NCBI GenBank assembly: GCA_947483555.1
Contig: CANKMW010000023.1
Location: 31,976 to 95,975 of the forward strand
DNA from: Myxococcales bacterium
Lineage (GTDB): Bacteria; Myxococcota_A; Polyangia; Haliangiales; Haliangiaceae
DNA: 64,000 bases
Direction of reading: 5' to 3'
In this document: one piece after another, positions 47,208 to 59,832 of the stretch
Numbering within the stretch: position 1 is the first letter of the stretch
Layout of the letters: the number at the start of each line of letters is the position of its first letter
The notes under the pieces: model-generated
Seen by the model: only the letters and a program-made list of their open reading frames with translations
Databases searched by the model: none
What the model was told of the DNA's origin: nothing
Program-made: the position numbers and the translations under genes

Positions 47208-47936
47208 TCAGGGCTGGATCGCGGTGGTCGTGATGACGCCGGCGCGGGCGTTGACCGCGTGGGCGAAGAAGTTGGTCGCGCCCATGGTCGCGTCGACGGT
47301 GACCTGGCCGACGTCGGTGTTGGCGATGAAGACCGTCCCGCTCACGTCGGTCATGGTCGCGTTCTGATTGGGCAGGTTGTTGACCGCGTAGATGACGCGC
47401 GAGGTGCCCGCCGGGCTGATCGTGACCGTGGCGCCGGCGACCGGCACGTCGCTGGCGTCGATGACCAGGACCCCGACGAAGCCCTTGGTCGCCATCTGGC
47501 TGGTGCCGCCCAGGGTGCCGAGCAGGTTGAGCGTCGCCTGGTTGATGATGAGCATCGTCGCCCCGGTGCGATCGGCGGCCAGCGGGCGGGGCGGATAGAG
47601 GTAGGTGTCGATCCGTCCCGCGCTGGTGCCCTTGAGGTAGCCGTCGAGCGGCGCGCCGCTGGTCGGCATCGTGACCGAGTACGTGCCATCGGTGGCCGAC
47701 ATCGTCATCGCCAGCACGCCGCCACCGGCGCTGTCGAAGGCCTCGATGAGGGCGTTGGCGAGCGGCACCGTGCTGGTGCCCGACACCGTCTGCGCGATCC
47801 CGCTCACCGCCACCATGCCCTGCGCATCGGGCCCCACCGGAGCATCGATGGTACCGCCACCTCCGTCGTCACCACCGCAGGCGGCGAGGGAGAGCGCGAG
47901 GGTCAGCGACAGGACAGCGGTTCCGGCTCGGGTCAT
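47208..47936 (-). CDS. Lipoprotein with carboxypeptidase-regulatory-like folds
   Basis: 242 residues from ATG 47936. Signal LALSLAAC then GGDDGGGG. Mature part has two beta-sandwich-like segments (AVSGIAQTVSGTSTVPLANA and VLVIDASDVPVAGATVTIS), each with the V-x-G-A-x-V pattern of carboxypeptidase-regulatory-like domains. Function unknown. Convergent with pfkA. Confidence 0.62.
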   Translation of the reverse strand: MTRAGTAVLSLTLALSLAACGGDDGGGGTIDAPVGPDAQGMVAVSGIAQTVSGTSTVPLANALIEAFDSAGGGVLAMTMSATDGTYSVTMPTSGAPLDGYLKGTSAGRIDTYLYPPRPLAADRTGATMLIINQATLNLLGTLGGTSQMATKGFVGVLVIDASDVPVAGATVTISPAGTSRVIYAVNNLPNQNATMTDVSGTVFIANTDVGQVTVDATMGATNFFAHAVNARAGVITTTAIQP

Positions 47937-47988
47937 GCCCCGGTTGTACACCGTCGCCGGCTGCCGAGGTGCGGCGTCGGTCACGGCC

Positions 47989-48437
47989 TCACACGCGACG
48001 GCGCATGCCGCGGTTCTTGCCGCGGAAGCCGAGCCGTTCGTACAGCGCCATCGCCCGCCGATTGTCGGGGGTGACCTCGAGCGTCAACGCCACCGGCCGC
48101 CCCGGCCATGGGCCGGTGCCCGCGGCCAGCGCCTCGACCAGCGCCGTGCCGTGACCGCGACCGCGCGCCGCCGGGGCGACGTACAGCTCGTCGATCGTGC
48201 ACAGCTCGCCGCCGAGCTCGTTCGACCAGAACGAGATCAGGAACGCGTAGCCGCCGAGCTCGCCGCCGTCGTCGAGCACCACGGCGCGGCCGCGCCACGG
48301 TGCGGCGCGCAGCTCGGTCAGCGTGCGCTCGATCTGCGCCGGCGCGACGCGGTCCTGGCCGGCGTCCTCGGCGTTGAGCGCCAGGCCCATCGCGACGATC
48401 GCGCGGTCGTCGGCGGGCGTCGCGGTGCGCCAGGTCA

Positions 48438-48438
<1 letters not shown>
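47989..48438 (-). CDS. GNAT family N-acetyltransferase
   Basis: 149 residues from ATG 48438. Acetyl-CoA loop RGRGHGTALVEALA (Q/R-x2-G-x-G/A) and C-terminal NRRAMALYERLGFRGK are characteristic. Transfers an acetyl group to an amine; substrate unknown. The start overlaps the kinase stop (ATGA), so it may be a kinase-linked gene. Confidence 0.85.
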
Positions 48439-50855
<2,417 letters not shown>

Positions 50856-50969
50856 GGCGACTCCGAAGGTAGCACCCCGACCCGGGTCGGCGCCCGCGGC
50901 TCGCACGTGGCTCGGGCCGGGCTCGAGCTGCCGAGCGCGCCGGCGGGAGTGCGCGGCTGGCCGGTCTTC

Positions 50970-51015
50970 GTCCGCGCCGCGTCCGGTTCGCGGACATTGT
51001 CCGAGATCCGGACAA
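50970..51015. promoter_or_regulatory. Array of GTCCG/CGGAC inverted repeats between kinase and radC
   Basis: GTCCG at 50970, 50981 and 50999; CGGAC at 50991 and 51009. The pair 50997-51003 and 51009-51015 is a perfect 7-bp inverted repeat, TTGTCCG-N5-CGGACAA. It lies in the divergent promoter gap of the kinase and radC, 68 bases before radC. Likely binding sites of an unidentified regulator. Confidence 0.45.
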
Positions 51016-51083
51016 CCTGAACCCGGCAACGGTGCGAGACCACACGGTCCAGCGCTGGTCCGCGGCTTGCTCGGGGACGCGCC

Positions 51084-51875
51084 ATGCGCAAACGCGAGCA
51101 GACCTCGGGGCCGCGCGCCGCCGACGCCGTTCCGGACCCCGCGCAGCGGCCGCGCGAGCGCTGCTACGGCGCCGGCCCCGATGACGTCTCCGACGCCGAG
51201 CTGATCGCGGTGGTCCTCGGCACCGGCATCCGCGGCAAGAGCGCGGTCGCGCTCGCCCACGAGCTGCTCGCCGGCAGCGGCAGCGTGGCGGCGCTGGGCC
51301 GGGCGCGGGCCCAGGAGCTGGCTCGCCACGTCGGCATCGGGCGGGCGCGGGCGGCGCGGCTGGTGGCGGCGTTCGCGCTCGGACGCCGCGCGCTGACCCG
51401 CGATCGCCTGCCCGGCGCCACCATGGTCAGCGCGAACGACGTCTACCGGCGGGTGTGGCCGCGGCTGGCCGGCCTCGAACAGGAGGTGTTCATGATGATC
51501 GCGCTCGACGCCCGCAGCGCGGTGATCGCCGACGTCGAGGTCGCGCGTGGCACGCTGACCGGCGTCGAGGTCCACCCGCGCGAGGTGTTCCGTCCCTTGA
51601 TCCGGGTCGGCGCCGCCGCGGCCATCGCGGTGCACAACCACCCCTCGGGCGACCCGACGCCCAGCGCCGAGGATGTGGCGCTGACCGAGCGCCTGCGCAC
51701 CATCGGTGGGATGCTCGGCATCCCCATCGTCGATCACGTCGTGGTCGCGTCCCGCGGCTGCGCGTCGGTGGCCGGGTGGCTCGCCGGGTCACCGCGGGGG
51801 CCGTCGTCGCGCTGCCCAGGCCGGGGTCCGGATCCCGGGCCAGATGATTTCTTGCCACCGGGCCCTGGCCGATGA
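51084..51875 (+). CDS. radC: RadC family JAMM-domain protein
   Basis: 263 residues. Helical N-terminus with SDAELIAVVLGTG and a helix-hairpin-helix (LARHVGIGRARAARL), then the MPN/JAMM metal motif HNHPSGDPTPSAED, which matches H-x-H-x7-S-x2-D. Typical length for RadC. Its DNA repair role is unproven in general; the fold suggests a zinc hydrolase. The final about 30 residues are low-complexity. The stop overlaps the next start (ATGA). Confidence 0.9.
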   Translation: MRKREQTSGPRAADAVPDPAQRPRERCYGAGPDDVSDAELIAVVLGTGIRGKSAVALAHELLAGSGSVAALGRARAQELARHVGIGRARAARLVAAFALGRRALTRDRLPGATMVSANDVYRRVWPRLAGLEQEVFMMIALDARSAVIADVEVARGTLTGVEVHPREVFRPLIRVGAAAAIAVHNHPSGDPTPSAEDVALTERLRTIGGMLGIPIVDHVVVASRGCASVAGWLAGSPRGPSSRCPGRGPDPGPDDFLPPGPGR

Positions 51876-52786
51876 AGGCTGGCCCCATGCGCTCACCTGC
51901 CTCGGGCCTGACCGGCCTCGCCCTCGCCGCTGGCCTGCTCGCGTCGGTGCCCGCGGCGCGCGCCGATGCCGACAGCCTCAACGATCCGCTCGGGCCGCGC
52001 GAGGTGGCGCTCGGCGAGGGGGTCCGCGCCGGCGCCAGCGGGGCCATGGCGACCACGCTCAACCCGGCCGGCCTGCCGTTGACCCGCGAGCTGGTGTTCG
52101 AGGGCGCCTACGGCTACCGCCCCGACGACAGTGCCTCGCTGGTCGGCCTGTCGGCGTGCGACTCGACCAACGCCATGCCGGGCTGCTTCTACTACCACTA
52201 CGCCGGCATGAGCCCCGACATCGGCGGCATGGAGCTGGGTCGCCGCACTCACGTCGGCGGCCTGACGCTGTCGCGCCCGCTGTCGCCGCGGGTCAACCTG
52301 GGAACCGGCGTGAAGTACTTCGACTTCGAGAGCGAAGACATGGCCGAGGAGGACGCCGCCGGCGTCAACTGGGACGTGGGCGTGACCGCGCGCTTGACCG
52401 ACATCGTGAACATCGCCGCCGTCGGCTACAACCTCGCCGGCACCAAGTCGGCCGAGTTCCCGCGCGCCGCGGCGGCCGGCGTCCAGCTCAAGCCAGGCCC
52501 GGCGCTGTCGGTCGGCTTCGACGCCCTGTGGAACCTCGACACCGATGGCAAGACCGGCCGCTACGGCGGCGGCGGCGAGTACTTCGTCTCGACCCAGGGC
52601 GGCAAGGTCGGCTATCCGCTGCGGATGGGCGCGGTGCACGACGTCACCACCGGCACGTTCGTCACCGGCGGCCTCGGCATCGCCACCCTCAAGCTCGGCT
52701 TCGACATCGGCGCCCGCAAGCAGGTCGCCGACGGCGACGAGCTGCTGGTGACCGCCAGCCTGCGCGTCTTCGGCCCGCGCCTGTAA
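51872..52786 (+). CDS. Outer-membrane protein of PorV/FadL-like layout
   Basis: 304 residues. Signal with cleavage near ARADADSL. After it the motif NDPLGPREVALGEGVRAGASGAMATTLNPAGLP is typical of barrels of the PorV/FadL-like group, where the N-terminus plugs or leads the barrel. Strand-like alternation continues to a final RVFGPRL. Probably involved in transport or secretion across the outer membrane. Start ATG 51872 or 51887. Confidence 0.72.
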   Translation: MKAGPMRSPASGLTGLALAAGLLASVPAARADADSLNDPLGPREVALGEGVRAGASGAMATTLNPAGLPLTRELVFEGAYGYRPDDSASLVGLSACDSTNAMPGCFYYHYAGMSPDIGGMELGRRTHVGGLTLSRPLSPRVNLGTGVKYFDFESEDMAEEDAAGVNWDVGVTARLTDIVNIAAVGYNLAGTKSAEFPRAAAAGVQLKPGPALSVGFDALWNLDTDGKTGRYGGGGEYFVSTQGGKVGYPLRMGAVHDVTTGTFVTGGLGIATLKLGFDIGARKQVADGDELLVTASLRVFGPRL

Positions 52787-52896
52787 GCCCGACGCGACCG
52801 ACCGGCTGCAACGTCGGTCACCGGAGGCGGCGAAAGTCGAACCCGACGGCGCCGGTTGGTGTCCACGCAGCTACATGGATATGCTCGTCCGCGGAC

Positions 52897-53475
52897 ATGA
52901 GCACCGGTGATCGTCAGCTCGTCCGCCGGCTGCGGGACCGCGACGAGCAGGCGTTCCGCGAGCTGGTCGCCGAGCACCGCGATCGGGTCTTCAACCTGAC
53001 GCTACGCATGCTCGGCAACCGCGCCGAGGCTGAAGACGTGGCCCAGGAAGTCTTCATCACCGTGTTCAAGACCATCGACACGTTTCGCGAAGAGGCGAAG
53101 CTGTCGACGTGGCTGTACCGGGTGGCGGTGAACCAGTGCAAGAACCGCATCAAGTACCTGGCGCGTCGCCACGACCGCGACCGCGACCAGCTCGACGATA
53201 GCAACGAGGCGGCGGCGTCGTCGGCGATCGCGGTGCCGGGCGGACCGCTGCCGCGCCCCGACCGCGCCCTCGAGGGCGCCCAGGTCGAGGTGGTGTTGCA
53301 GGAGGCGATCAACACGCTCGACGAGGACCACCGGGTGCTGGTGGTCCTGCGCGACATCGAGGATCTGTCGATCGAGGAGATCTGCGCGATCACCGGCTTG
53401 CCCGACGGCACCGTCAAGTCGCGGCTGCACCGCGCCCGGCTCGCGCTTCGCAAGAAGGTGGCACGTCACCTATGA
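52897..53475 (+). CDS. ECF-type RNA polymerase sigma factor
   Basis: 192 residues. Sigma region 2 (FRELVAEHRDRVFNLTLRML, EDVAQEVFITVFK, LSTWLYRVAVN) and region 4 (DEDHRVLVVLRDIEDLSIEEICAITGLPDGTVKSRLHRARLALRK) are both complete. It directs polymerase to envelope-stress-type promoters. It is followed 13 bases later by a membrane protein that looks like its anti-sigma. Confidence 0.92.
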   Translation: MSTGDRQLVRRLRDRDEQAFRELVAEHRDRVFNLTLRMLGNRAEAEDVAQEVFITVFKTIDTFREEAKLSTWLYRVAVNQCKNRIKYLARRHDRDRDQLDDSNEAAASSAIAVPGGPLPRPDRALEGAQVEVVLQEAINTLDEDHRVLVVLRDIEDLSIEEICAITGLPDGTVKSRLHRARLALRKKVARHL

Positions 53476-53488
53476 TCAGGAGGCGGAC

Positions 53489-53935
53489 ATGAGCGAACCG
53501 TCCACCGACGCGGCCAGCGACGCCGAGGCCGAGCGCCTCGAGGCGATGCTGTCGGATTACGTCGAGGGCACGCTGTCCTCGGCGGAGCGCCTGGAGCTGG
53601 AGGCGAAGCTGGCCGCCGATCCGGCGCTGCGCGAGCAGCTCGAGGAGACCCGCGAGGCGCACGCCGCGTTGCGCAGCCTCAACAAGACCCCGGCGCCCGA
53701 CGAGCTCGGCAAGAAGGTCGAGGACCTCATCCACCGCCGCTCGGCCGGCCGGTTCTTTGGCCGGCGGGCGTTCGGCGATCGGGTCCCGTTCGGCGTCCTG
53801 CTGATCGTCGCGCTGGTCGCGTTGATCGCCCTGGCGGTGCTCCTGTGGTCGTCGTCGACCGGCTCGCTTCGTCTCGAGCGCAAGGACGCGCCGCGCCCGC
53901 CGCCCGAGGCCCACGACGCGATCCGGAAGCCGTGA
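53489..53935 (+). CDS. Probable anti-sigma factor (membrane)
   Basis: 148 residues with ribosome site AGGAGG. N-terminal helical zf-HC2-like layout (LSDYVEGTLSSAERLELEAKLA) lacks His and Cys, so it probably does not bind zinc. One transmembrane helix (VLLIVALVALIALAVLLW), then a short basic/proline tail outside. Most likely holds the ECF factor at the membrane until a signal is received; this is inferred from order and topology. Confidence 0.8.
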   Translation: MSEPSTDAASDAEAERLEAMLSDYVEGTLSSAERLELEAKLAADPALREQLEETREAHAALRSLNKTPAPDELGKKVEDLIHRRSAGRFFGRRAFGDRVPFGVLLIVALVALIALAVLLWSSSTGSLRLERKDAPRPPPEAHDAIRKP

Positions 53936-53987
53936 GCGCAGCTCAGGCCCACCGGTCGCGCCCGCGGTCCTGCTACCCTCGGCGCCC

Positions 53988-55025
53988 ATGAGTCGTCTGC
54001 TGCTGCTGGTGCTGGTCGCGATGGCTGCGTGCGGGGAAGGTGCGCCGGTCGGGCCCGACGCCGCCACGGTGCCGATCGGCATCGACACCACCGTCGTCGC
54101 GCTCGACGGCGAGCACGTCTACTTCGGTGATCCGGATCGCCGCACCGTCAGCAAGGAGGTCACGTTTCCGGCCCGCGACCTGCGCTACAGCCGCGTGACC
54201 TTGCGGCTCGGCCTGCGCTGTCCGACCGGCGGCTGCGACTGGTGGGATCGCCTCGGCCGCCTGTCGCTGGTCGTGCCGGGACCGGGGCCCAACGGCGAGC
54301 TGGAGACCGAGCTCGAGCTGGCCCGCTTCATCACGCCCTACCGCCTGGGTGGTCAGTTCACCGTCGACGTCACCGATCTGCAGCGGGTCCTCGAGGGCCC
54401 GCAGGTCGTACGGGTGTTCATCGACACCTGGGTCGGCCCTGGCCACGCCAACGGCGCCGGCTGGCTGGTCGACGCGGCGTTCGACTACGTCGGCGGCATG
54501 CCGGCGCCGGATCCGATCGCGGTGATGCCGCTGTGGGCGCCGCGCCGGCTGGTGTACGGCGATCCGCAACGGCTGATCGATCCGGCGACGACCGCCGACC
54601 TGCCCGACGGGCTCACCGGCGTGCGGCTGCGCGCGCTGATCACCGGGCACGGCCAGGGCAACGCCGGCAACTGCGCCGAGTTCTGCGCTCGCGACCACAC
54701 GTTCCGCATCGACAGCGAGGCCATCACGCGCAACCTGTGGCGTGACGACTGCGCCACGACCGCGGTCCCCAACCAGCAGGGCACCTGGCGCTACGCCCGC
54801 GCCGGCTGGTGCCCCGGCGCGATGGTGACGCCGTGGATCGCCGACGTCGCCGGCACCGCCGGTACACGGACGATCACGTACGGGGTCGCGGCCTACGAGA
54901 ACACGTGTCGCCCCGACGCGACGACCTGCGGCGGTTGCACGCTCGGCGCCGGCTGCCCGTACGACGGCGGCAACCACACCGAGCCGGGCTGGGAGCACTC
55001 CGCGGTGCTGATCCAGCTCCGTTAG
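53988..55025 (+). CDS. PNGase F-like peptide-N-glycosidase lipoprotein
   Basis: 345 residues. Lipobox LVLVAMAAC. The phrase CDWWDRLGRLSLVVPG, then ELARFITPYRLGGQFTVDVTDL and VFIDTWVG, fits the N-terminal domain of PNGase F, which carries Asp/Glu catalytic residues. The C-terminal half contains six or more Cys (NCAEFCARD, CGGCTLGAGCPY) and HTEPGWEHSAV, as in the second domain. Such enzymes release N-glycans from proteins. The lipid anchor suggests surface display. Confidence 0.8.
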   Translation: MSRLLLLVLVAMAACGEGAPVGPDAATVPIGIDTTVVALDGEHVYFGDPDRRTVSKEVTFPARDLRYSRVTLRLGLRCPTGGCDWWDRLGRLSLVVPGPGPNGELETELELARFITPYRLGGQFTVDVTDLQRVLEGPQVVRVFIDTWVGPGHANGAGWLVDAAFDYVGGMPAPDPIAVMPLWAPRRLVYGDPQRLIDPATTADLPDGLTGVRLRALITGHGQGNAGNCAEFCARDHTFRIDSEAITRNLWRDDCATTAVPNQQGTWRYARAGWCPGAMVTPWIADVAGTAGTRTITYGVAAYENTCRPDATTCGGCTLGAGCPYDGGNHTEPGWEHSAVLIQLR

Positions 55026-55051
55026 CCGCGGAGCTCGAGAGGCATCGCGGC

Positions 55052-55657
55052 TCAGCGCGCCGCGATGATCAGCGGCACGCGCATGCCGAGCCCGGCGGCG
55101 ACGAACGTCGCGCTACCGCCGTGCGGCTGTTCGCGGATCCCGCTCTCCGCCCACGCTGACAGCGCCACCGTGCCGAGGATGGCGCAGTCGCGGTCGCCGA
55201 TGGCGGTTCCGGTCCACACCTCGATCGATGCTCGCGCGGCCGCGCCGAGCGCGCTGATCTGGCCGTGGTCCATGACCTCGCCGCGACCGCCGATCCACGT
55301 CCGCCAGTGCCGGCCGGCAGCACCGCGCACCGCGACGTCGATGTAGCCGCCGGTGGCCGAAGCGCCGGCAGCGTCGGGGCCGACCGCGCGCGCCGCCGCC
55401 ATCTGGTCCGGTTGCGGCGCGAACGTCGAGATGACACCGACGCTGAAATCGACCGGCGTCGGCTTCGGATACAGCGACGCCCAGCTCACACCGACCAGCA
55501 GCTGCATCGACTCGACCCGCCCGCCATCGGGTGCACCGGTGACGGCGTGGCCGAGCTCGATCTCGAGCGGCGGGATGATCGCTCCGCCGTGGCCGGCGCG
55601 GGCGGTCCCGGCGCTAACCGCCACCACGCACGCGACGATCCCGACCCCGAGTCTCAT
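55052..55657 (-). CDS. Secreted protein of unknown function (barrel-like)
   Basis: 201 residues from ATG 55657. Signal peptide MRLGVGIVACVVAVSAGTARA, then strand-like repeats (FSVGVISTFAPQPDQ, GYIDVAVRG, TFVAAGLGMRVPLIIAAR). The pattern with a final strand may be a small barrel. No family recognised. Convergent with the PNGase F-like gene. Confidence 0.6.
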   Translation of the reverse strand: MRLGVGIVACVVAVSAGTARAGHGGAIIPPLEIELGHAVTGAPDGGRVESMQLLVGVSWASLYPKPTPVDFSVGVISTFAPQPDQMAAARAVGPDAAGASATGGYIDVAVRGAAGRHWRTWIGGRGEVMDHGQISALGAAARASIEVWTGTAIGDRDCAILGTVALSAWAESGIREQPHGGSATFVAAGLGMRVPLIIAAR

Positions 55658-55861
55658 CGCCGGCCTGCGTCGCAAGCTGCGTTCCACCCCGCGTCGCCGG
55701 TGGTGCAGGTCGCGCCTGGCAATGTTCCCGCGCGCTTGGCTCGTGCGTACACCGCCGGTCACCGTGGCGGCCGTGCAACACTGGGCCGGGCCTGCGTCGC
55801 TGCGCGATCCATCGCCCGCCGCGCGCGCGGGCGTGGCCCCAGTCCATACGGCTGACCGGGG

Positions 55862-56332
55862 CTACGGCTCCTCGAGCGCGGCCTTGATCCGCAGGGTATC
55901 CCGGAGGATCGGGAGCTGAGCGAGGTCCTTCGGAGGGTTCGCCGCTTGTTTGGAAGCGATCACGTCCTCCAGCGCCGCGGCGATCGCGATCTGATCGCCG
56001 ATCGGGATCTTGACCGCGCGCGACCGCAACCTGGCGAACGTCAACCCGCCCGAGATCTCGTCGAGCAGCACGTCGACGGTGATCGAGAGCCCCAGGATCC
56101 GTCTGGTGCGCGACAGCGGGGACACCTCGACCAGGGCGCCGCCAAGCGCTGCGCACAGCTGCGCCAGCTTCACCTCGTTCCGTGGCGTGCCGCGGATCAA
56201 GATGTCGACGCCCTGGGTCATCACGGGCGCGCCCTGCAGGACCGCCGCGGTGGAGCCAACGATGACCGCCTCGAGCTGTGCGGCCGCCAGCGCCCTGAGC
56301 AACTGGGCGACGAACGCCTCGTCAGGGGACAT
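55862..56332 (-). CDS. Nucleotidyltransferase-like protein (second pair)
   Basis: 156 residues. VIVGSTAAVLQG then TQGVDILIRGT gives the nucleotidyltransferase core with D-x-L in place of the usual D-x-D, so the metal site looks degenerate. VDVLLDEISGGLTFARLRSRAV and ALEDVIASKQAAN complete the DUF6036-like fold. Its start overlaps the stop of the 63-residue gene upstream by 11 bases. Likely a partner of that small protein. Confidence 0.72.
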   Translation of the reverse strand: MSPDEAFVAQLLRALAAAQLEAVIVGSTAAVLQGAPVMTQGVDILIRGTPRNEVKLAQLCAALGGALVEVSPLSRTRRILGLSITVDVLLDEISGGLTFARLRSRAVKIPIGDQIAIAAALEDVIASKQAANPPKDLAQLPILRDTLRIKAALEEP

Positions 56333-56513
56333 GAACCCCAGGACGAACTTCGTGGAGGATGAACCGCCGGCCCGAGCCTGGCGGGCGGAGCAGGCACTCC
56401 AGGATCAGCAGCAGGTCGCCCGGATCCATGTCGGCGAACCGATCGGCGACGCGATCGCGGGCGGCGAGCACGCGCCGCGCGAAGGCTTCGGCTGGCTCGT
56501 CGGGCTCACCCAT
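56322..56513 (-). CDS. Small helical protein preceding the nucleotidyltransferase
   Basis: 63 residues from ATG 56513. A charged helix, [19 protein letters not shown], is followed by [19 protein letters not shown] and a short C-terminus. No signal. By position it corresponds to the 83-residue protein at 9.6 kb, though the sequences are different. Sits just downstream of tolB. Confidence 0.6.
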   Translation of the reverse strand: MGEPDEPAEAFARRVLAARDRVADRFADMDPGDLLLILECLLRPPGSGRRFILHEVRPGVHVP

Positions 56514-56557
56514 GGCTCGATCGTACCAGCGATCACGCCGAGCGGGAGGGTCGCCAT

Positions 56558-57852
<1,295 letters not shown>

Positions 57853-57853
<1 letters not shown>

Positions 57854-58572
57854 CACTCCTTGACCTTCATTCGGTAGCATATCCATTTCCTGGTCTTGGG
57901 GATGAGGTGCGCGGGGACCGGTTTGGGTTCGCCGTCGCGCAGCTTCTCCAGATCACGCAGCGCGCGCTCGACCGAGTCGTCGAGCTCGGCGTTGCCGCTC
58001 TTCTCGCGCAGCTCCCACGCCTCGATGGTGCCGTCGGGCTCGATGTGGATGCAGCCGACCGGCGTGCCGACGTCGGACAGGATCTCGGGATACTCCCAGC
58101 TGCGCAGCAGATCGGCCTTGAGCGCGCCCAGGAACGGGTCGCCCCGGGTCTCGTCGCCGAAGCCGAACTCCGAGCCGTCGAACGCGCCCACCGGCTGCTC
58201 GTCGGGCTTGCCGACCGGCTCGTCGTCGTTGTCGGGGCGGTCGAACTTGTCGAGCGGGTTCACGTCGGGCTTGGCCACCGGCTCGTCGGGGCGATCGACC
58301 GGCTTGGCCTGATCGTCGCGCGTCACGCCCTGCGGCTTCACGGTCGGGTCGGGCGCCTTGAACTTCTTCTGGGGCTGCTGCTGCGGCTTCTTCACCAGCT
58401 CGGCGAGCGCGGCGTCGATGACCTCCATGTCCTCGAACCGATCGCGCGGCTTGGTGTCGGCCCCCGCCCAGTCGGCGCTCTTGACCACCAGGCCGACCAT
58501 CAGCACGGCGATCACGAACGTGCCGATGCCCGACACGATGTGCATGGTCTGGTCTTCGCTGCTCACCGCCAT
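57853..58572 (-). CDS. TolA/TonB-like energy transducer
   Basis: 239 residues. One N-terminal transmembrane helix ([19 protein letters not shown]), a long Lys/Pro/Asp-rich periplasmic stalk ([19 protein letters not shown]), and a C-terminal TonB-like domain ([29 protein letters not shown]). In the position of tolA between tolR and tolB, so it probably links the TolQR motor to TolB/Pal. Confidence 0.8.
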
Positions 58573-58573
58573 G

Positions 58574-59014
58574 TCAGCGTCCCTGGTCCAGCTCGGCGAG
58601 GTTCAGGTGTTCGGTGGGATCGGTCAGCAGCTGGACCTTGGTGACGCCGGCGTCCTTGGCCACCGCCATGGCGGTCACCACGACCGCGTACGGGAGCGTC
58701 GAATCGCCTTCGATGTAGATCACCTTTTCGGTTTTGACCTTCTCGTTGGTCTCCAGCTTCATTTTAAGATCGGCCCACGATACCGACGCCTTGCCCAGCG
58801 TGAGCTTGCGGTCCTTGTTGATCGACAGCACCAGCTTGCCCTCGGTGTCCTCGAGCTTCTGGGCCGTCACCTGCGGCAGGTCGAGCTCGACCCCGGTGTT
58901 GAGCAGCGGCGCCGTCACCATGAAGATGATCAACAGCACCAGCATGACGTCGACCAGCGGCGTCACGTTGATCTCGCTGTTCAGGTCGTCGCCGCCTCCG
59001 GTCTTCATGCCCAT
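58574..59014 (-). CDS. tolR: TolR/ExbD family protein
   Basis: 146 residues. [19 protein letters not shown] is the ExbD/TolR transmembrane segment with the functionally required Asp. Periplasmic domain follows. Part of the proton-driven motor with TolQ; assigned TolR from the tolB-containing operon. One base separates its stop from the next start. Confidence 0.9.
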   Translation of the reverse strand: MGMKTGGGDDLNSEINVTPLVDVMLVLLIIFMVTAPLLNTGVELDLPQVTAQKLEDTEGKLVLSINKDRKLTLGKASVSWADLKMKLETNEKVKTEKVIYIEGDSTLPYAVVVTAMAVAKDAGVTKVQLLTDPTEHLNLAELDQGR

Positions 59015-59030
59015 GACGTCTGGCTCCCGA

Positions 59031-59747
59031 TCAGTGCAGGAAGTGGCGCTTGATGATGTTGAGGTAGTCCTGCTCGAAGTTCTCCATCTCGCTACGCAGC
59101 ACGCGGATCCGACGCACGAAGTAGTTGTACGCCATGACCGCCGGGATCGCCGCCACCAGGCCGATCGCGGTCGCCAGCAGCGCCTCGGCGATCGGCTGCC
59201 CGACGGTGTCGAGCGAGGCGTTGCCCTGCTTCGCGATCTTCTGGAACGCCATCATGATGCCGACCACGGTTCCGAACAGGCCGATGAAGGGCGCCGCCGC
59301 GCCCGTCGTGGCGAGGAACGGCGTCATCGCCTCGAGCTTCATCTGCTCGACGGTCTGCGCCTTGCGCAGCGCGCGCCCGATGTTCTCCAGGTTGCCTTCG
59401 CGGTCGCCCTTGAGCCGCTCGTCGGCGGCGAGCTTGGCGAGCTCGGTGTACCCGGCGAGGAACATCTGCGAGATGGGGCTGTTGCGCAGGGCCTGCGCGT
59501 GCTTGTAGATCTGCTCGATGTCGCGGGAGCGCCAGAACGACTCGTTGAAGGCCACCGATTCTCGGCTGGCGCGACCCAGGTACATGGACTTGTAGATGAT
59601 GATGTAGAGGCCGAACAGGAACTGTCCGGCCAGCATCACCATCACGAGCTGCACGATCCAGTGCGCGGCCCCGATCAGCGAGATGATGTCGGTGTCACTA
59701 CCGGCCGCACCAACCGCGGCACCCACGAACGAGGAAAGCTCTGGCAT
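59031..59747 (-). CDS. tolQ: TolQ/ExbB/MotA family proton channel
   Basis: 238 residues, three membrane helices, the second and third with the conserved residues ([16 protein letters not shown] and [25 protein letters not shown]). First gene of the tolQ-R-A-B operon and divergent from the lipoprotein pair with an 85-bp gap. Powers the periplasmic arm using the proton gradient. Confidence 0.92.
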   Translation of the reverse strand: MPELSSFVGAAVGAAGSDTDIISLIGAAHWIVQLVMVMLAGQFLFGLYIIIYKSMYLGRASRESVAFNESFWRSRDIEQIYKHAQALRNSPISQMFLAGYTELAKLAADERLKGDREGNLENIGRALRKAQTVEQMKLEAMTPFLATTGAAAPFIGLFGTVVGIMMAFQKIAKQGNASLDTVGQPIAEALLATAIGLVAAIPAVMAYNYFVRRIRVLRSEMENFEQDYLNIIKRHFLH

Positions 59748-59832
59748 CTTCGATGGTTGCGAGATACCATGGGGTTGGATGCGAGGTCAAACGTGATCTC
59801 GATCGCGGGCGGTCTCGCCCACCTGGCGCATC

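Noticed and set aside
52861..52900. Start for the sigma factor further upstream
   Set aside because: Sequence before ATG 52897 lacks sigma region 1/2 homology and the known family start fits ATG 52897.
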